The notes beneath the pieces are model-generated. The model was not told the DNA's origin. It did not search any database and saw nothing but the letters and a program-made list of their open reading frames with translations. From NCBI RefSeq assembly GCF_009455635.1, contig NZ_QPER01000002.1, positions 2,356,001 through 2,420,000 of the forward strand: a stretch of 64,000 nucleotides of DNA, in the 5' to 3' direction. The position numbers and the translations under genes are program-made. Origin of the DNA: Paraburkholderia agricolaris. Its GTDB lineage: Bacteria > Pseudomonadota > Gammaproteobacteria > Burkholderiales > Burkholderiaceae. Numbering within the stretch: position 1 is the first letter of the stretch; each line of letters starts with the position of its first letter. Of the stretch, positions 7,874 through 16,511 are shown piece after piece.

Positions 7874-8626
7874 ATGACTAAAGCGGATACCCCTACCCTG
7901 CGCGCGTTCGCGCTGCTCGAGCATCTCGTGCGCGCCGAAGGTCCGGTGTCGCTTGCCGACATCGCACAGGACGTCGATCTGCCCAAGGCTTCGCTGCATC
8001 GCATGCTGGCTTCGCTCGAGGCCGGCGGCCTCGTGATCCGCGAACCGGGCCAGAAGAACGCCTATGTGATCGGGCCGCGTCTCGCACAACTCGGCCTTGG
8101 CGTCATGATGCATTCGGGCGCACGCCGGCTGCGGCACGCCATCCTGTCGAATCTGGTGGCCGATCTCGGCGAGACCTGCAATCTCACGATGCTGCACGAA
8201 ACCGAAGTGCTCTATCTGGACCGGCTCGAAGCGCCCTGGCCGTTGCGGCTCGATCTCAAGCCCGGCTCGCACGTGCCGGCGCATTGCAGCGCGAGCGGCA
8301 AGCTGCTGCTGGCCATGCTGCCGCGCGAACAGCGCTCCGCCCTCGTGCGCACATTGAAGCTCGAACGCTTCACGCCGAATACCATCACCGATCCCGAACT
8401 GCTCGAAGCGGAACTCGACCGTACCGCACACAAGCGTATCGCCATCGACAATGAGGAATTCGTCGCCGGCATCGCGTGCGTGGCCGCGCCGGTGATGGAT
8501 GAGAACAATACCTGCATCGCAGCAATCGCCGTTCATGCGCCGGTCTCGCGCGCGCCGCTGTCGCGCGCCCTCGAATTCGTGCCGCGTCTGCAGGAAGCCG
8601 CCCAGCAACTCGCCAAAACGTTCTAG
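7874..8626 (+). CDS. IclR-family regulator, target unassigned (candidate regulator of xsc)
   Basis: A 250-residue IclR protein closely resembling its neighbour sauR in layout. It has an N-terminal winged helix (about residues 8-65, with P-V-S-L-A-D-I-A-Q-D-V-D-L-P-K-A-S-L-H-R), E-T-C-N-L-T-M-L-H near 100, H-C-S-A-S-G-K-L-L-L near 138 and a C-terminal A-I-A-V-H-A-P. Tandem IclR genes suggest duplication followed by specialisation. It has no obvious divergent partner. The CGGAA-type repeat 108 bases upstream shares its half-site with palindromes at the xsc and cobS promoters, so it may control the common lower pathway while SauR and the IclR at 22816 control the substrate-specific branches. That role is inference only. 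Confidence 0.85.
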   Translation: MTKADTPTLRAFALLEHLVRAEGPVSLADIAQDVDLPKASLHRMLASLEAGGLVIREPGQKNAYVIGPRLAQLGLGVMMHSGARRLRHAILSNLVADLGETCNLTMLHETEVLYLDRLEAPWPLRLDLKPGSHVPAHCSASGKLLLAMLPREQRSALVRTLKLERFTPNTITDPELLEAELDRTAHKRIAIDNEEFVAGIACVAAPVMDENNTCIAAIAVHAPVSRAPLSRALEFVPRLQEAAQQLAKTF

Positions 8627-8686
8627 GCCGCCGATTGCGCGGCGAATAGCTGACACCACCGGTCGCGGCGGCGCCCGGCCTGCCGC

Positions 8687-10213
8687 CTACTCCTCGGGCT
8701 GCTGCGCGCGCACGAGCTCCGCGAGCAGGCGTACGCCTTCGTCGATCTTTTCGAGCTTGATGGCCGAAAAACCCATCCGGAAGCAGTGGTTCTGCTCCAG
8801 TCCGGTCATGAAGAAGACCCGCCCCAGTTCGATCAGAATGCCGTGTGTCTGCGCATCCGCTGCAAGGCGTGTCGCATCGAGCCACGGCGGCCCCTCGACC
8901 CAGCACGACGCGCCGCCCGACATCGGCAGATAGCGCGCTTCCGGTAAGTGTGTGTCGAGCGCGGTCATCAGCGCCTGGGCGCGCTCCCGATAGGCGTGTG
9001 CGAGGCGCCGCAGCAATGCATCGTGGTGGCCGAGCGCCAGAAACGTAGCGAACGCGCGCTGAATATAGGCTGCCGGGTGCCGCACCATCAGGCGCCGCAG
9101 CGCGCGCAGCTCGCGCACCAGCTCACGCGGCCCGACGATATAACCCAACCTCAATCCCGGCGCGAAAGTCTTCGACAGACTGCCGATATAGATCACCCGG
9201 TCCGCGGTATCCAGGCTCTTCAACGCCGGATGCGGTGCGCCTGAGAAGTTGTTTTCGCTTTCGTAGTCGTCCTCGATCAGCACGAAGTCATGGGCCTGCG
9301 CCTGTTCCAGCAGCGCATGGCGCCGCTCGATCGGCATGGTGGCCGTAGTCGGGCACTGGTGGCTCGGCGTCACGTAGACGTAGTCGCATTGCGCGAGCAG
9401 ATCGGCGTCTTCGACCGGGCGCACGCCGCCACTATCCACCGGCAGCGGCTGCAGCCGCGCATTGCGATTCTCGAAGATATTGCGGGCATCCGGATAACCG
9501 GGGTTTTCAAAGCCGATCGTGGTCCGCTCGCTCGCCAGCAGGTCCGCGATCAGATAAAGCGCCTGCTGGCAGCCGATCGTCACGACGATTTCGTCCGGCA
9601 TCGCAAACACGCCGCGCCGCGGCAACACCCGCGTGCGGATCTGCTGGATCAGCGTATCGTCGTCGCGCTCGATCAGGTCCGGCGCCCAGTTGCGGATCTC
9701 CATGACCGACAGCGCTTTCATGCAGCATTCGCGCCAGTCGTTGGTGGGAAACAGCGACTGGTCGAATTGTCCGTAGATAAAGGGGTATTCGTAACTCAGC
9801 CAGTTGCCCGGCTTGACGATGTTGCGTTGCGAAGACGGCCGCCTTCTGAGGCGGTGGTCCCAATCGGGCCGTGCAAGCGCCTCATTGGCCGCCTGCGCGG
9901 GGACCGTCTGCAACGGCGCGAATTCGTGCCGCCCTTCGAGAATGGCCGGATTGACGAAGTGGCCGCTACGCTCACGCGAAATCAGATAGCCCTCCTCAAC
10001 CAGTTGCTGATACGCGAGCACCACCGTATTGCGGGCAACACTCAACTGGTCGGCCAGTTCGCGGCTGGACGGCAACGCGTGATCCGGCAACAGTTGCCCG
10101 TCCAGAATCGCGGCAACCAGCATCTGGCGAATCTGGCCCTGGAGGCTCATGTTCGACTCGGGTGAGCGCTGGAACCGCTGGCTCCATAGGGCCACCGAGG
10201 TGCGACTTGCCAT
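8687..10213 (-). CDS. tauR: MocR/GntR-type PLP-fold transcriptional regulator, TauR-like
   Basis: A 508-residue fusion typical of MocR proteins: an N-terminal GntR winged helix (about residues 20-90, L-P-S-S-R-E-L-A-D-Q-L-x-V-A-R-N-T-V) and a fold-type I aminotransferase domain. The latter carries I-E-D-D-Y-E-S-E and the PLP-binding Lys in S-L-S-K-T-F-A-P-G-L-R. It is transcribed away from tauABC across a 298-base region. In Rhodobacter capsulatus the MocR protein TauR activates taurine genes, and the location here supports the same role. Taurine or hypotaurine acting as PLP adduct would be the expected signal, by analogy. The class is certain; the target is inferred. Confidence 0.82.
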   Translation of the reverse strand: MASRTSVALWSQRFQRSPESNMSLQGQIRQMLVAAILDGQLLPDHALPSSRELADQLSVARNTVVLAYQQLVEEGYLISRERSGHFVNPAILEGRHEFAPLQTVPAQAANEALARPDWDHRLRRRPSSQRNIVKPGNWLSYEYPFIYGQFDQSLFPTNDWRECCMKALSVMEIRNWAPDLIERDDDTLIQQIRTRVLPRRGVFAMPDEIVVTIGCQQALYLIADLLASERTTIGFENPGYPDARNIFENRNARLQPLPVDSGGVRPVEDADLLAQCDYVYVTPSHQCPTTATMPIERRHALLEQAQAHDFVLIEDDYESENNFSGAPHPALKSLDTADRVIYIGSLSKTFAPGLRLGYIVGPRELVRELRALRRLMVRHPAAYIQRAFATFLALGHHDALLRRLAHAYRERAQALMTALDTHLPEARYLPMSGGASCWVEGPPWLDATRLAADAQTHGILIELGRVFFMTGLEQNHCFRMGFSAIKLEKIDEGVRLLAELVRAQQPEE

Positions 10214-10511
10214 TCTATCTCCTGTTTTTTGTAGACGGAGTCCGTCCGCACGAAGGCGGACACCGTCATTCTGGACGCGCCAAAAAGCGTCTGCCAGCCG
10301 CCCTGAGCGGCTGCCGGCAGGACTGGCGCCACGGCCCGTTCTGGTGCAGCGGTTGGACTCAACGATCAGCCACGTCTGGCCCTAACCCGCAACATTTTTT
10401 ACTGACGATACTCGCATCAACCCAATCTCGGCGATTGGGACAAGCCCCCGTCGGCGGGCGTTCGATTCACGTGTTATTCGCGTACCTGCACGGCCATTCT
10501 GGAGACCTACG
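10214..10511. promoter_or_regulatory. Divergent tauR/tauA control region with TauR-like direct repeats
   Basis: 298 bases without a gene. Two decamers in direct orientation, TTGGACTCAA (10353-10362) and CTGGCCCTAA (10376-10385), start 23 bases apart and resemble the CTGGACYTAA repeats reported for Rhodobacter TauR. CTGGAC recurs at 10271-10276. Other structure: an inverted repeat GTCCGC-N6-GCGGAC (10244-10261) in the tauR leader and a small hairpin CAGCCG-N7-CGGCTG (10295-10313). CTGGAGA (10498-10504) is the tauA ribosome-binding site. Confidence 0.5.
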
Positions 10512-11570
10512 ATGAAAAGCGACACACACACGAAGTTGTCCCGCTGGTTCGGCAATCTGACTCGCCGTGCGACTGTGGCGGCACTCGCCGCACTCGCCTG
10601 CGTGGTGGCGCCGGCCAGCCACGCGCAGGACAAGGAAGTCACGATAGCCTACCAGCAGATCGTCGATCCATGGGTCGTCGCGATCGCGAACGGCTCCATC
10701 GAGAAAGAAACCGGCTACAAGATCAACTGGCGGCAGTTCGAATCCGGCGCGAAGGTCGCGACCGCCATGGCGTCGGGCGACGTGAAGGTCGGCGTGATCG
10801 GCTCGAGCCCGCTTGCCGCGGCAGTCAGCCAGGGGCTCGATCTGCAGCTATTCTGGATTCTGGACAACATCAATCAGGCCGAGGCGATGGTGGTGCGCAA
10901 CGGCTCCGGCATCAACAAACCGGCTGATCTGAAGGGCAAAACGATCGGCGTGCCGTTCGTGTCGACCACGCACTATCACACCATGTTCGCGCTGCAGCAT
11001 TGGGGCATCAATCCGTCCGAGGTGAAGATCCTCAACATGCAGCCTAACCAGCTGGTCGCGGCATGGGAGCGCGGCGATATCGACGCCGCCTACGTGTGGG
11101 ACCCGGCGCTCGCCCAATTGAAGAAGAGCGGCAAGGTTCTGATTACGTCCGGCGATCTGTCCAAGCTCGGCAAACCGACCTTCGACGGCATTGCTGTCGA
11201 TCGCCAATGGGGCGAGGCGCATAAGGACTTCATGGCAAAACTCGTGAAAGCCATCGCCGATGCGGACGATCAGTACCGCAAGAATACGGCGCAATGGAAT
11301 GCCACCTCGCCGCAAGCGGCCGCCATCGCAAAGATGATCGGCGGCTCGCCGGCCGACGTGCCGGAGTCGCTCTCGCTTTATGCGTTCCCGACGCTCCAGG
11401 AGCAGGCCTCGTCGCAATGGCTCGGCGGCGGCAGTGCCGGACGCGCGACGTTTGCGCTGAAGGACACGGCCACGTTCCTGAAAGATCAGAAACAGATCAG
11501 CGCGGTGTTGCCCGATTACTCGAAGTTCGTGACCCCGGCGTATGCCGAAGCGGCAATGAAACTCAAATGA
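10512..11570 (+). CDS. tauA: Taurine ABC transporter, periplasmic substrate-binding protein TauA
   Basis: A 352-residue precursor with a twin-Arg-free Sec signal peptide (basic start, hydrophobic core at residues 20-34, cleavage likely after S-H-A at 38). The mature part follows the TauA/SsuA (NMT1-like) pattern: V-T-I-A-Y-Q-Q-I-V-D-P-W, G-V-I-G-S-S-P-L-A-A-A, L-K-G-K-T-I-G-V-P-F-V-S-T-T-H-Y, and D-A-A-Y-V-W-D-P-A. These motifs mark it as a taurine/alkanesulfonate binder rather than a generic nitrate/sulfonate one. It heads tauABC. TauAB gap is 32 bases. It would deliver taurine to TauBC for import and oxidation by TauXY at 25-27 kb. Confidence 0.9.
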   Translation: MKSDTHTKLSRWFGNLTRRATVAALAALACVVAPASHAQDKEVTIAYQQIVDPWVVAIANGSIEKETGYKINWRQFESGAKVATAMASGDVKVGVIGSSPLAAAVSQGLDLQLFWILDNINQAEAMVVRNGSGINKPADLKGKTIGVPFVSTTHYHTMFALQHWGINPSEVKILNMQPNQLVAAWERGDIDAAYVWDPALAQLKKSGKVLITSGDLSKLGKPTFDGIAVDRQWGEAHKDFMAKLVKAIADADDQYRKNTAQWNATSPQAAAIAKMIGGSPADVPESLSLYAFPTLQEQASSQWLGGGSAGRATFALKDTATFLKDQKQISAVLPDYSKFVTPAYAEAAMKLK

Positions 11571-11602
11571 CGTAAGCCGGTTCTGTCGAATCAGGAGGCA
11601 AC

Positions 11603-12418
11603 ATGGAAAGCATGAGAGTCAAGAATGTGAGCGTGGTCTTTCCGGGCCGTAAGGCCGGCCAGACGGTACACGCGCTCGACGACATCAATCTGACGATCAA
11701 CTCGGGCGACTTTGTCGTGGCGCTCGGTGCATCGGGTTGTGGCAAGACCACCCTGCTCTCGCTGATGGCCGGCTTTATCGCGCCCACCAGCGGCGAGCTC
11801 CTGCTCGGCGGCTCGCCGATCGCCGGGCCGGGTTCTGACCGTGGCGTCGTGTTCCAGAAGCATGCCTTGTTGCCCTGGCTCAACGTAATCGACAACGCCG
11901 AGTTCGGCCTGAAGCTCCAGGGCGTCCCGAAAGCGCAGCGGCGCGAGATCGCCGCGCGCAATCTGGCGTTGGTCGGCTTGCAGGATTTTCACAAGCACAT
12001 GATCTATCAGCTCTCCGGAGGAATGCAGCAGCGCGTGGGCATTGCGCGCGCGCTGACCTGCGACCCCGCCATGCTGCTGATGGACGAGCCGATGGCCGCG
12101 CTCGACGCGCTGACCCGCGAAACGATTCAGGAACTGCTGCTCGACGTCTGGACGAAGACGAACAAGATGTTCTTCTTCATCACACACAGCGTCGAGGAAG
12201 CGCTCTTCCTGGCGAGCCACCTGATCGTGATGTCGCCGCGCCCCGGGCGCATCACGCACACCTACGCGCTGGATTTCAACCGGCGCTTTCTCGAAACACG
12301 CGATGCGCGCGCCATCAAATCGAGTCCCGATTTCATCGAAATGCGCGAGCGCGTGCTCAGCATCATTTACGGCGACGAGAAAATGCACGGCGCCGAAGCC
12401 GAGGTGACACATGTTTAG
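11603..12418 (+). CDS. tauB: Taurine ABC transporter ATP-binding protein TauB
   Basis: A 271-residue ABC ATPase. Walker [10 protein letters not shown] is at about residues 42-50, Q-loop [11 protein letters not shown] near 84-94, signature L-S-G-G-M-Q-Q-R near 136-143, Walker B L-L-M-D-E-P and D-loop A-A-L-D near 158-168, and the switch His in F-F-I-T-H-S. The short C-terminal tail is normal for the SsuB/TauB group. Its stop lies eight bases inside tauC, so the ATPase and permease are coupled. AGGAGG lies in the right place before the ATG. Confidence 0.92.
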   Translation: MESMRVKNVSVVFPGRKAGQTVHALDDINLTINSGDFVVALGASGCGKTTLLSLMAGFIAPTSGELLLGGSPIAGPGSDRGVVFQKHALLPWLNVIDNAEFGLKLQGVPKAQRREIAARNLALVGLQDFHKHMIYQLSGGMQQRVGIARALTCDPAMLLMDEPMAALDALTRETIQELLLDVWTKTNKMFFFITHSVEEALFLASHLIVMSPRPGRITHTYALDFNRRFLETRDARAIKSSPDFIEMRERVLSIIYGDEKMHGAEAEVTHV

Positions 12419-13331
12419 CTCAAAACGGGCTCCGGCATTCCCTCGCGGCCATGACGCCCCACTCGGAACCGAGATGCCTGTCCAACCGCCTCGCACCCCT
12501 GGCCCACGTCCACGGCTTCTCGCCAAGAAGCCGGCGCGGCCAGGCGACACCTTCGGCGTACCCGGCCAGGGCAGCAGCGTCGTCACGAGCCTCGCGACGG
12601 TCGCGGTATTCGTCGGACTATGGTTTGCCGCGACCAACCTGCACTGGATCAAGCCGCTCTTTCTGCCGTCGCCGCAAGCGGTGTATGCCAAGTTTGTGTT
12701 CGTGGCCACCGAGGGTTTCGCCAATTCCACGCTCGCGCAACATACCGGCATCAGCTTGCTGCGCGTGTTCGGCGCTTTCGCGCTCGCCTGCGTGAGCGCG
12801 ATTCCGATCGGCGTGATGATGGGTGTCTCACGGTTTGCTCGCGGCATCTTCGATCCGCCCATCGAGTTCTACCGGCCGCTGCCGCCGCTCGCCTATTTGC
12901 CGCTCATCATCATCTGGTTCGGCATTGGTGAATTCTCCAAAGTCTTTCTCATCTATCTGGCCATCTTCGCGCCACTCGCCATCGCCGCGCGCTCGGGCGT
13001 GCGCTCCGTGTCGATCGAACAGATTCACGCAGCCTATTCGATGGGCGCTTCGCGCACCCAGGTCGTGCTGTACGTGATTCTGAAATCCGCGCTGCCGGAG
13101 ATTTTCACGGGCATGCGAATCGGCATCGGGGTCGGCTGGACCACGCTGGTTGCCGCGGAAATGGTGGCGTCCACCAGCGGCCTCGGCTTCATGGTGCTCA
13201 ACGCCGCGGAGTTCCTCGCGAGCGACGTGGTGATCATGGGGATCATCGTGATTGGCTTCTTTGCCTTGTGCTTTGACCTGTTGATGCGCCACCTCGAACG
13301 CGTGCTGGTGCCGTGGAAAGGCCGGGTGTGA
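12411..13331 (+). CDS. tauC: Taurine ABC transporter permease TauC
   Basis: A 306-residue binding-protein-dependent permease. After a Pro/Arg-rich cytoplasmic N-terminus of about 55 residues, longer than usual, there are about six membrane helices. The EAA loop reads [17 protein letters not shown] near residues 206-222. The [18 protein letters not shown] segment is characteristic of TauC/SsuC. The ATG at 12411 overlaps tauB; a later start would lose coupling, but the long N-terminus leaves some doubt about it. Forms the membrane channel with TauB and receives taurine from TauA. Confidence 0.9.
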   Translation: MFSSKRAPAFPRGHDAPLGTEMPVQPPRTPGPRPRLLAKKPARPGDTFGVPGQGSSVVTSLATVAVFVGLWFAATNLHWIKPLFLPSPQAVYAKFVFVATEGFANSTLAQHTGISLLRVFGAFALACVSAIPIGVMMGVSRFARGIFDPPIEFYRPLPPLAYLPLIIIWFGIGEFSKVFLIYLAIFAPLAIAARSGVRSVSIEQIHAAYSMGASRTQVVLYVILKSALPEIFTGMRIGIGVGWTTLVAAEMVASTSGLGFMVLNAAEFLASDVVIMGIIVIGFFALCFDLLMRHLERVLVPWKGRV

Positions 13332-13396
13332 TGGCGCGGCGCGGCCGCTATCGAGCGGCGCGCCTCTTGCAGTTCGCACCTCGATATTGATTTTTA

Positions 13397-13413
13397 GAGA
13401 CAAAACGTACCGT
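13397..13413 (-). promoter_or_regulatory. Upstream partial copy of the CGGTACG operator motif at xsc
   Basis: On the minus strand this reads CGGTACGTTTTGTCTCT, matching the cobS-upstream site CGGTACGTTTTGTTCCG for its first 13 bases. It lies just upstream of the predicted xsc -35 box and 63 bases before the complete palindrome, so two operator copies may flank the promoter. Confidence 0.5.
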
Positions 13414-13430
13414 TTATTTCGCTACACCTA

Positions 13431-13459
13431 TTGACCATCCCCGGTGCATGCTCTACATT
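13431..13459 (+). promoter_or_regulatory. Predicted sigma-70 promoter of xsc
   Basis: TTGACC (13431-13436) and TACATT (13454-13459) are separated by 17 bases, close to the housekeeping consensus. Transcription would begin near 13466 and place the palindrome at 13476-13492 immediately downstream, where a bound repressor would block elongation or open-complex formation. Confidence 0.6.
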
Positions 13460-13475
13460 TTAGATAACCACTTTT

Positions 13476-13492
13476 CGGAACAAATTGTTCCG
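13476..13492. promoter_or_regulatory. Perfect 17-bp palindrome in the xsc leader
   Basis: CGGAACAAATTGTTCCG is a perfect palindrome around a central base. It starts about ten bases after the predicted transcription start of xsc. The outer hexamers recur, in the same 17-base frame, at 19347-19363 before cobS. IclR-family dimers bind sites of this size, and three IclR genes are nearby. Confidence 0.7.
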
Positions 13493-13518
13493 GTTTAATT
13501 AAACATCGGAGACAGCCC

Positions 13519-15321
13519 ATGAGCGATCACACCCCCATCAGCGGCCCGCAGGCCATGACCCCGTCGGAAGCTTTCGTCGAAACCCTGGCCGCGAACGGCG
13601 TGACCGACATGTTTGGCATCATGGGTTCGGCCTTCATGGACGCCATGGACATCTTCGCGCCCGCCGGCATCCGCCTCATTCCCGTGGTGCACGAACAGGG
13701 CGCCGGCCACATGGCCGACGGTTATGCCCGCGTATCGGGCCGCCATGGTGTGGTGATCGGCCAGAACGGCCCGGGCATCAGCAATTGCGTGACCGCCATC
13801 GCCGCGGCCTACTGGGCGCACAGCCCCGTGGTCATGATTACGCCCGAAGCCGGCACCATGGGCATCGGCCTGGGCGGCTTCCAGGAAGCGAAGCAACTCC
13901 CCATGTTCCAGGAGTTCACCAAGTATCAGGGCCACGTCACCCATCCCGCGCGCATGGCTGAATTCACCGGCCGCTGCTTCGACCGCGCACTGGCCGAAAT
14001 GGGCCCGACCCAGCTCAACATTCCGCGCGACTACTTCTACGGCCAGATCAAGGCCGAGATTCCGCAACCGCAACGCCTCGACCGCGGCCCGGGCGGCGAT
14101 CAACGCCTCGACGAAGCGGCCGAACTGCTCGCTCAGGCCAAGTTCCCGGTCATCATCTCCGGCGGCGGCGTGGTCATGGGCGACGCAATCGAGGAGTGCA
14201 AGGCATTGGCCGAGCGCCTTGGCGCGCCGGTCGTCAACAGCTATCTGCACAACGACTCGTTCCCCGCCAACCATCCGCTGTGGTGCGGCCCGCTCGGCTA
14301 TCAGGGCTCGAAGGCGGCCATGAAGCTGATCCAGCGCGCCGACGTGGTGATCGCGCTCGGTTCGCGGCTCGGCCCATTCGGCACGCTGCCCCAGCACGGT
14401 ATGGACTACTGGCCGCAGAACGCCAAGATCATCCAGATCGATGCCGACCACAAAATGCTCGGCCTGGTGAAGAAGATCTCGGTAGGCATCTGCGGTGACG
14501 CCAAGGCCGCCGCGGTAGCGCTCACGCAGCGCCTCGAAGGCCGCACCCTCGTCTGCGACGCCTCGCGTGAAGAACGCGCCGGCGAAATCGCCGCCGAGAA
14601 AGCGGCATGGGAGAAGGAGCTGGACGGCTGGACGCATGAGCGCGACCCCTACAGCATGGACATGATCGAGGAGCAAAAAGGCGAGCGCACCCCCGGCGGC
14701 GGCAACTATCTGCATCCACGCCAGGTGTTGCGCGAACTCGAAAAGGCCATGCCGGAAGACGTGATGGTCTCCACCGACATCGGCAACATCAACTCCGTGG
14801 CCAACAGCTATCTGCGTTTCAACAAGCCGCGCAGCTTCTTCGCCGCGATGAGCTGGGGCAATTGCGGCTATGCGTTCCCGACCATCATCGGCGCCAAGGT
14901 CGCGGCACCGCATCGCCCCGCTGTCTCGTATGCCGGCGACGGTGCGTGGGGCATGAGCCTGATGGAAACCATGACCTGCGTGCGTCACAACATTCCGGTC
15001 ACCGCCGTGGTTTTCCACAACCGGCAATGGGGCGCGGAGAAGAAAAACCAGGTCGACTTCTACAACCGCCGCTTCGTCGCCGGTGAACTCGACAACCAGA
15101 GCTTTGCCGGCATCGCGCGCGCGATGGGCGCCGAGGGTGTCACGGTGGACCGGCTCGAGGACGTCGGCCCGGCACTGAAGCGTGCGATCGATGCGCAGAT
15201 GAACCATGGCAAGACCACCATCATCGAAATCATGTGCACCCGCGAACTCGGCGATCCGTTCCGCCGCGATGCGCTGGCCAAGCCGGTACGCCTGCTCGAC
15301 AAGTACAAGGACTATGTCTGA
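13519..15321 (+). CDS. xsc: Sulfoacetaldehyde acetyltransferase Xsc
   Basis: A 600-residue thiamine diphosphate enzyme that converts sulfoacetaldehyde and phosphate to acetyl phosphate and sulfite, the desulfonation step shared by taurine, isethionate and sulfoacetate degradation. The cofactor-activating Glu is in V-H-E-Q-G-A-G-H-M-A (about 57-66). The ThDP/Mg motif G-D-G-A-W-G-M-S-L-M-E-T is near residues 474-485, followed by the Asn of V-V-F-H-N. Length and the G-T-M-G-I-G-L-G-G-F-Q-E-A-K-Q-L-P-M-F segment fit Xsc rather than acetolactate synthase. CGGAG precedes the ATG. It has its own promoter and is closed by a strong terminator before pta. Cytoplasmic. Confidence 0.96.
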   Translation: MSDHTPISGPQAMTPSEAFVETLAANGVTDMFGIMGSAFMDAMDIFAPAGIRLIPVVHEQGAGHMADGYARVSGRHGVVIGQNGPGISNCVTAIAAAYWAHSPVVMITPEAGTMGIGLGGFQEAKQLPMFQEFTKYQGHVTHPARMAEFTGRCFDRALAEMGPTQLNIPRDYFYGQIKAEIPQPQRLDRGPGGDQRLDEAAELLAQAKFPVIISGGGVVMGDAIEECKALAERLGAPVVNSYLHNDSFPANHPLWCGPLGYQGSKAAMKLIQRADVVIALGSRLGPFGTLPQHGMDYWPQNAKIIQIDADHKMLGLVKKISVGICGDAKAAAVALTQRLEGRTLVCDASREERAGEIAAEKAAWEKELDGWTHERDPYSMDMIEEQKGERTPGGGNYLHPRQVLRELEKAMPEDVMVSTDIGNINSVANSYLRFNKPRSFFAAMSWGNCGYAFPTIIGAKVAAPHRPAVSYAGDGAWGMSLMETMTCVRHNIPVTAVVFHNRQWGAEKKNQVDFYNRRFVAGELDNQSFAGIARAMGAEGVTVDRLEDVGPALKRAIDAQMNHGKTTIIEIMCTRELGDPFRRDALAKPVRLLDKYKDYV

Positions 15322-15376
15322 TTCATCCGTTGTCTGAAGGCCCGGGCGCAAGGCGCAGCTTGCTGCGTGCCCGGCA

Positions 15377-15418
15377 GGCCGGAAACGGGGCTTCCCCTGC
15401 CGTTTCCGGCCGTTTTTT
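15377..15418 (+). terminator. Strong intrinsic terminator between xsc and pta
   Basis: A perfect 12-bp stem (15377-15388 with 15400-15411, arm GGCCGGAAACGG), an 11-base loop and a T6 run at 15413-15418. It sits only 24 bases before the pta start codon, so it should end most xsc transcripts ahead of pta. Confidence 0.9.
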
Positions 15419-15442
15419 CAACCGTGACCGCCGCCCTGTGCC

Positions 15443-16480
15443 ATGAAAGCCATCAATCGCATCATCGAACGCGCCCGCACTTCGCCGAGACGCATCGTGC
15501 TCTGCGAGGCGGAAGATCCCCGCATGCTGGAGGCCGCGCAACGCGCGAGCCGTGAAGGCATCGCCCACATCGTGCTGGTAGGTCCAGGCGAGCGCATCCG
15601 CGCGGCGGCGGCCGGCCACAACATCGACTTGAGCGGCATGGAACTGGTGGATCCCGCAACCTCGCCGCTCGCCCCCTCGTTGACTGAAGCGCTCTTCGCA
15701 CTGCGCAGCAAAAAAGGCATGACGCTCGAGGAAGCGCAACAGGAAATCCTCAAGCCGCTCTGCTTCGCGAACCTGATGGTGCGGCTCGACCACGCGGACG
15801 GCTCGGTGGCCGGCGCTGTCCACACCACCGCCGACGTGGTCCGCACGGCGATCCAGATCATTGGTATTCACCCCTCGTTCAAACTGGTCTCGAGCTTCTT
15901 TCTGATGATGTTGTGCGAGCCTTTCCACACGCTCAAAGGCGGCCTGATCTTCTCCGACTGCGGGCTGGTAGTGGACCCGGACGCCGGCGAACTCGCGCAG
16001 ATTGCCATGGCTGCGGCTGACAGCGCGCAAAGCCTGCTGATGGAGGAACCGCGCGTGGCCATGCTGTCGTTCTCGACCAGCGGGAGCGCCCGGCACGCGG
16101 CCGTCGACAAGGTCGTGGAAGCGACCCGCCAGGTGAGAGCCGCGCGCCCGCATCTGGCGATCGACGGCGACGTGCAACTGGACGCGGCCCTCGTCTCCGA
16201 GATCGCGATGCGCAAGATCGAACATTCGCAGGTGCAGGGACACGCCAACGTACTGATTTTCCCCAGCCTCGAAGCCGGCAATATCGGCTACAAGCTGGCC
16301 GAGCGGATCGGCGATGCGAAAGCGATCGGCCCCTTGCTGCAAGGCCTGAAAAAGCCTGCCAACGATCTTTCGCGCGGCTGTAGCGCCGACGACATCTACT
16401 ACGTGATCGCGGTCACTGCGGTGCAGGCGCAAAGCGCGGCTGCACCGCTCGCCGCACGCGCCACACCGCTCGCGTCGTGA
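15443..16480 (+). CDS. pta: Phosphate acetyltransferase Pta
   Basis: A 345-residue single-domain phosphotransacetylase (short form, without the DRTGG/CobB-like N-terminus of E. coli Pta). It has R-I-V-L-C-E-A-E-D-P-R at residues 17-27, the S-F-x-x-S-G-S-A-R-H region near 212 and D-G-D-V-Q-L-D-A-A-L near 234. It converts acetyl phosphate released by Xsc to acetyl-CoA. The xsc-pta pair is the standard lower module of C2-sulfonate degradation. A strong terminator stands 24 bases ahead of the ATG, and no clear Shine-Dalgarno sequence or separate promoter is visible in the remaining gap, so expression probably depends on read-through or anti-termination. Confidence 0.93.
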   Translation: MKAINRIIERARTSPRRIVLCEAEDPRMLEAAQRASREGIAHIVLVGPGERIRAAAAGHNIDLSGMELVDPATSPLAPSLTEALFALRSKKGMTLEEAQQEILKPLCFANLMVRLDHADGSVAGAVHTTADVVRTAIQIIGIHPSFKLVSSFFLMMLCEPFHTLKGGLIFSDCGLVVDPDAGELAQIAMAAADSAQSLLMEEPRVAMLSFSTSGSARHAAVDKVVEATRQVRAARPHLAIDGDVQLDAALVSEIAMRKIEHSQVQGHANVLIFPSLEAGNIGYKLAERIGDAKAIGPLLQGLKKPANDLSRGCSADDIYYVIAVTAVQAQSAAAPLAARATPLAS

Positions 16481-16511
16481 CCCGGCCGCGCTCATCCGGC
16501 CGCGGGCGTGA

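Noticed and set aside
13335..13361. Hairpin after tauC as terminator
   Set aside because: The stem needs a bulge and is followed by TCTTGC rather than a T-run; kept out of the feature list.
13495..15351. 618-codon open frame on the minus strand
   Set aside because: Exactly antisense to xsc, which has full family motifs; the translation is Asp/His/Ala-rich without a recognisable fold.
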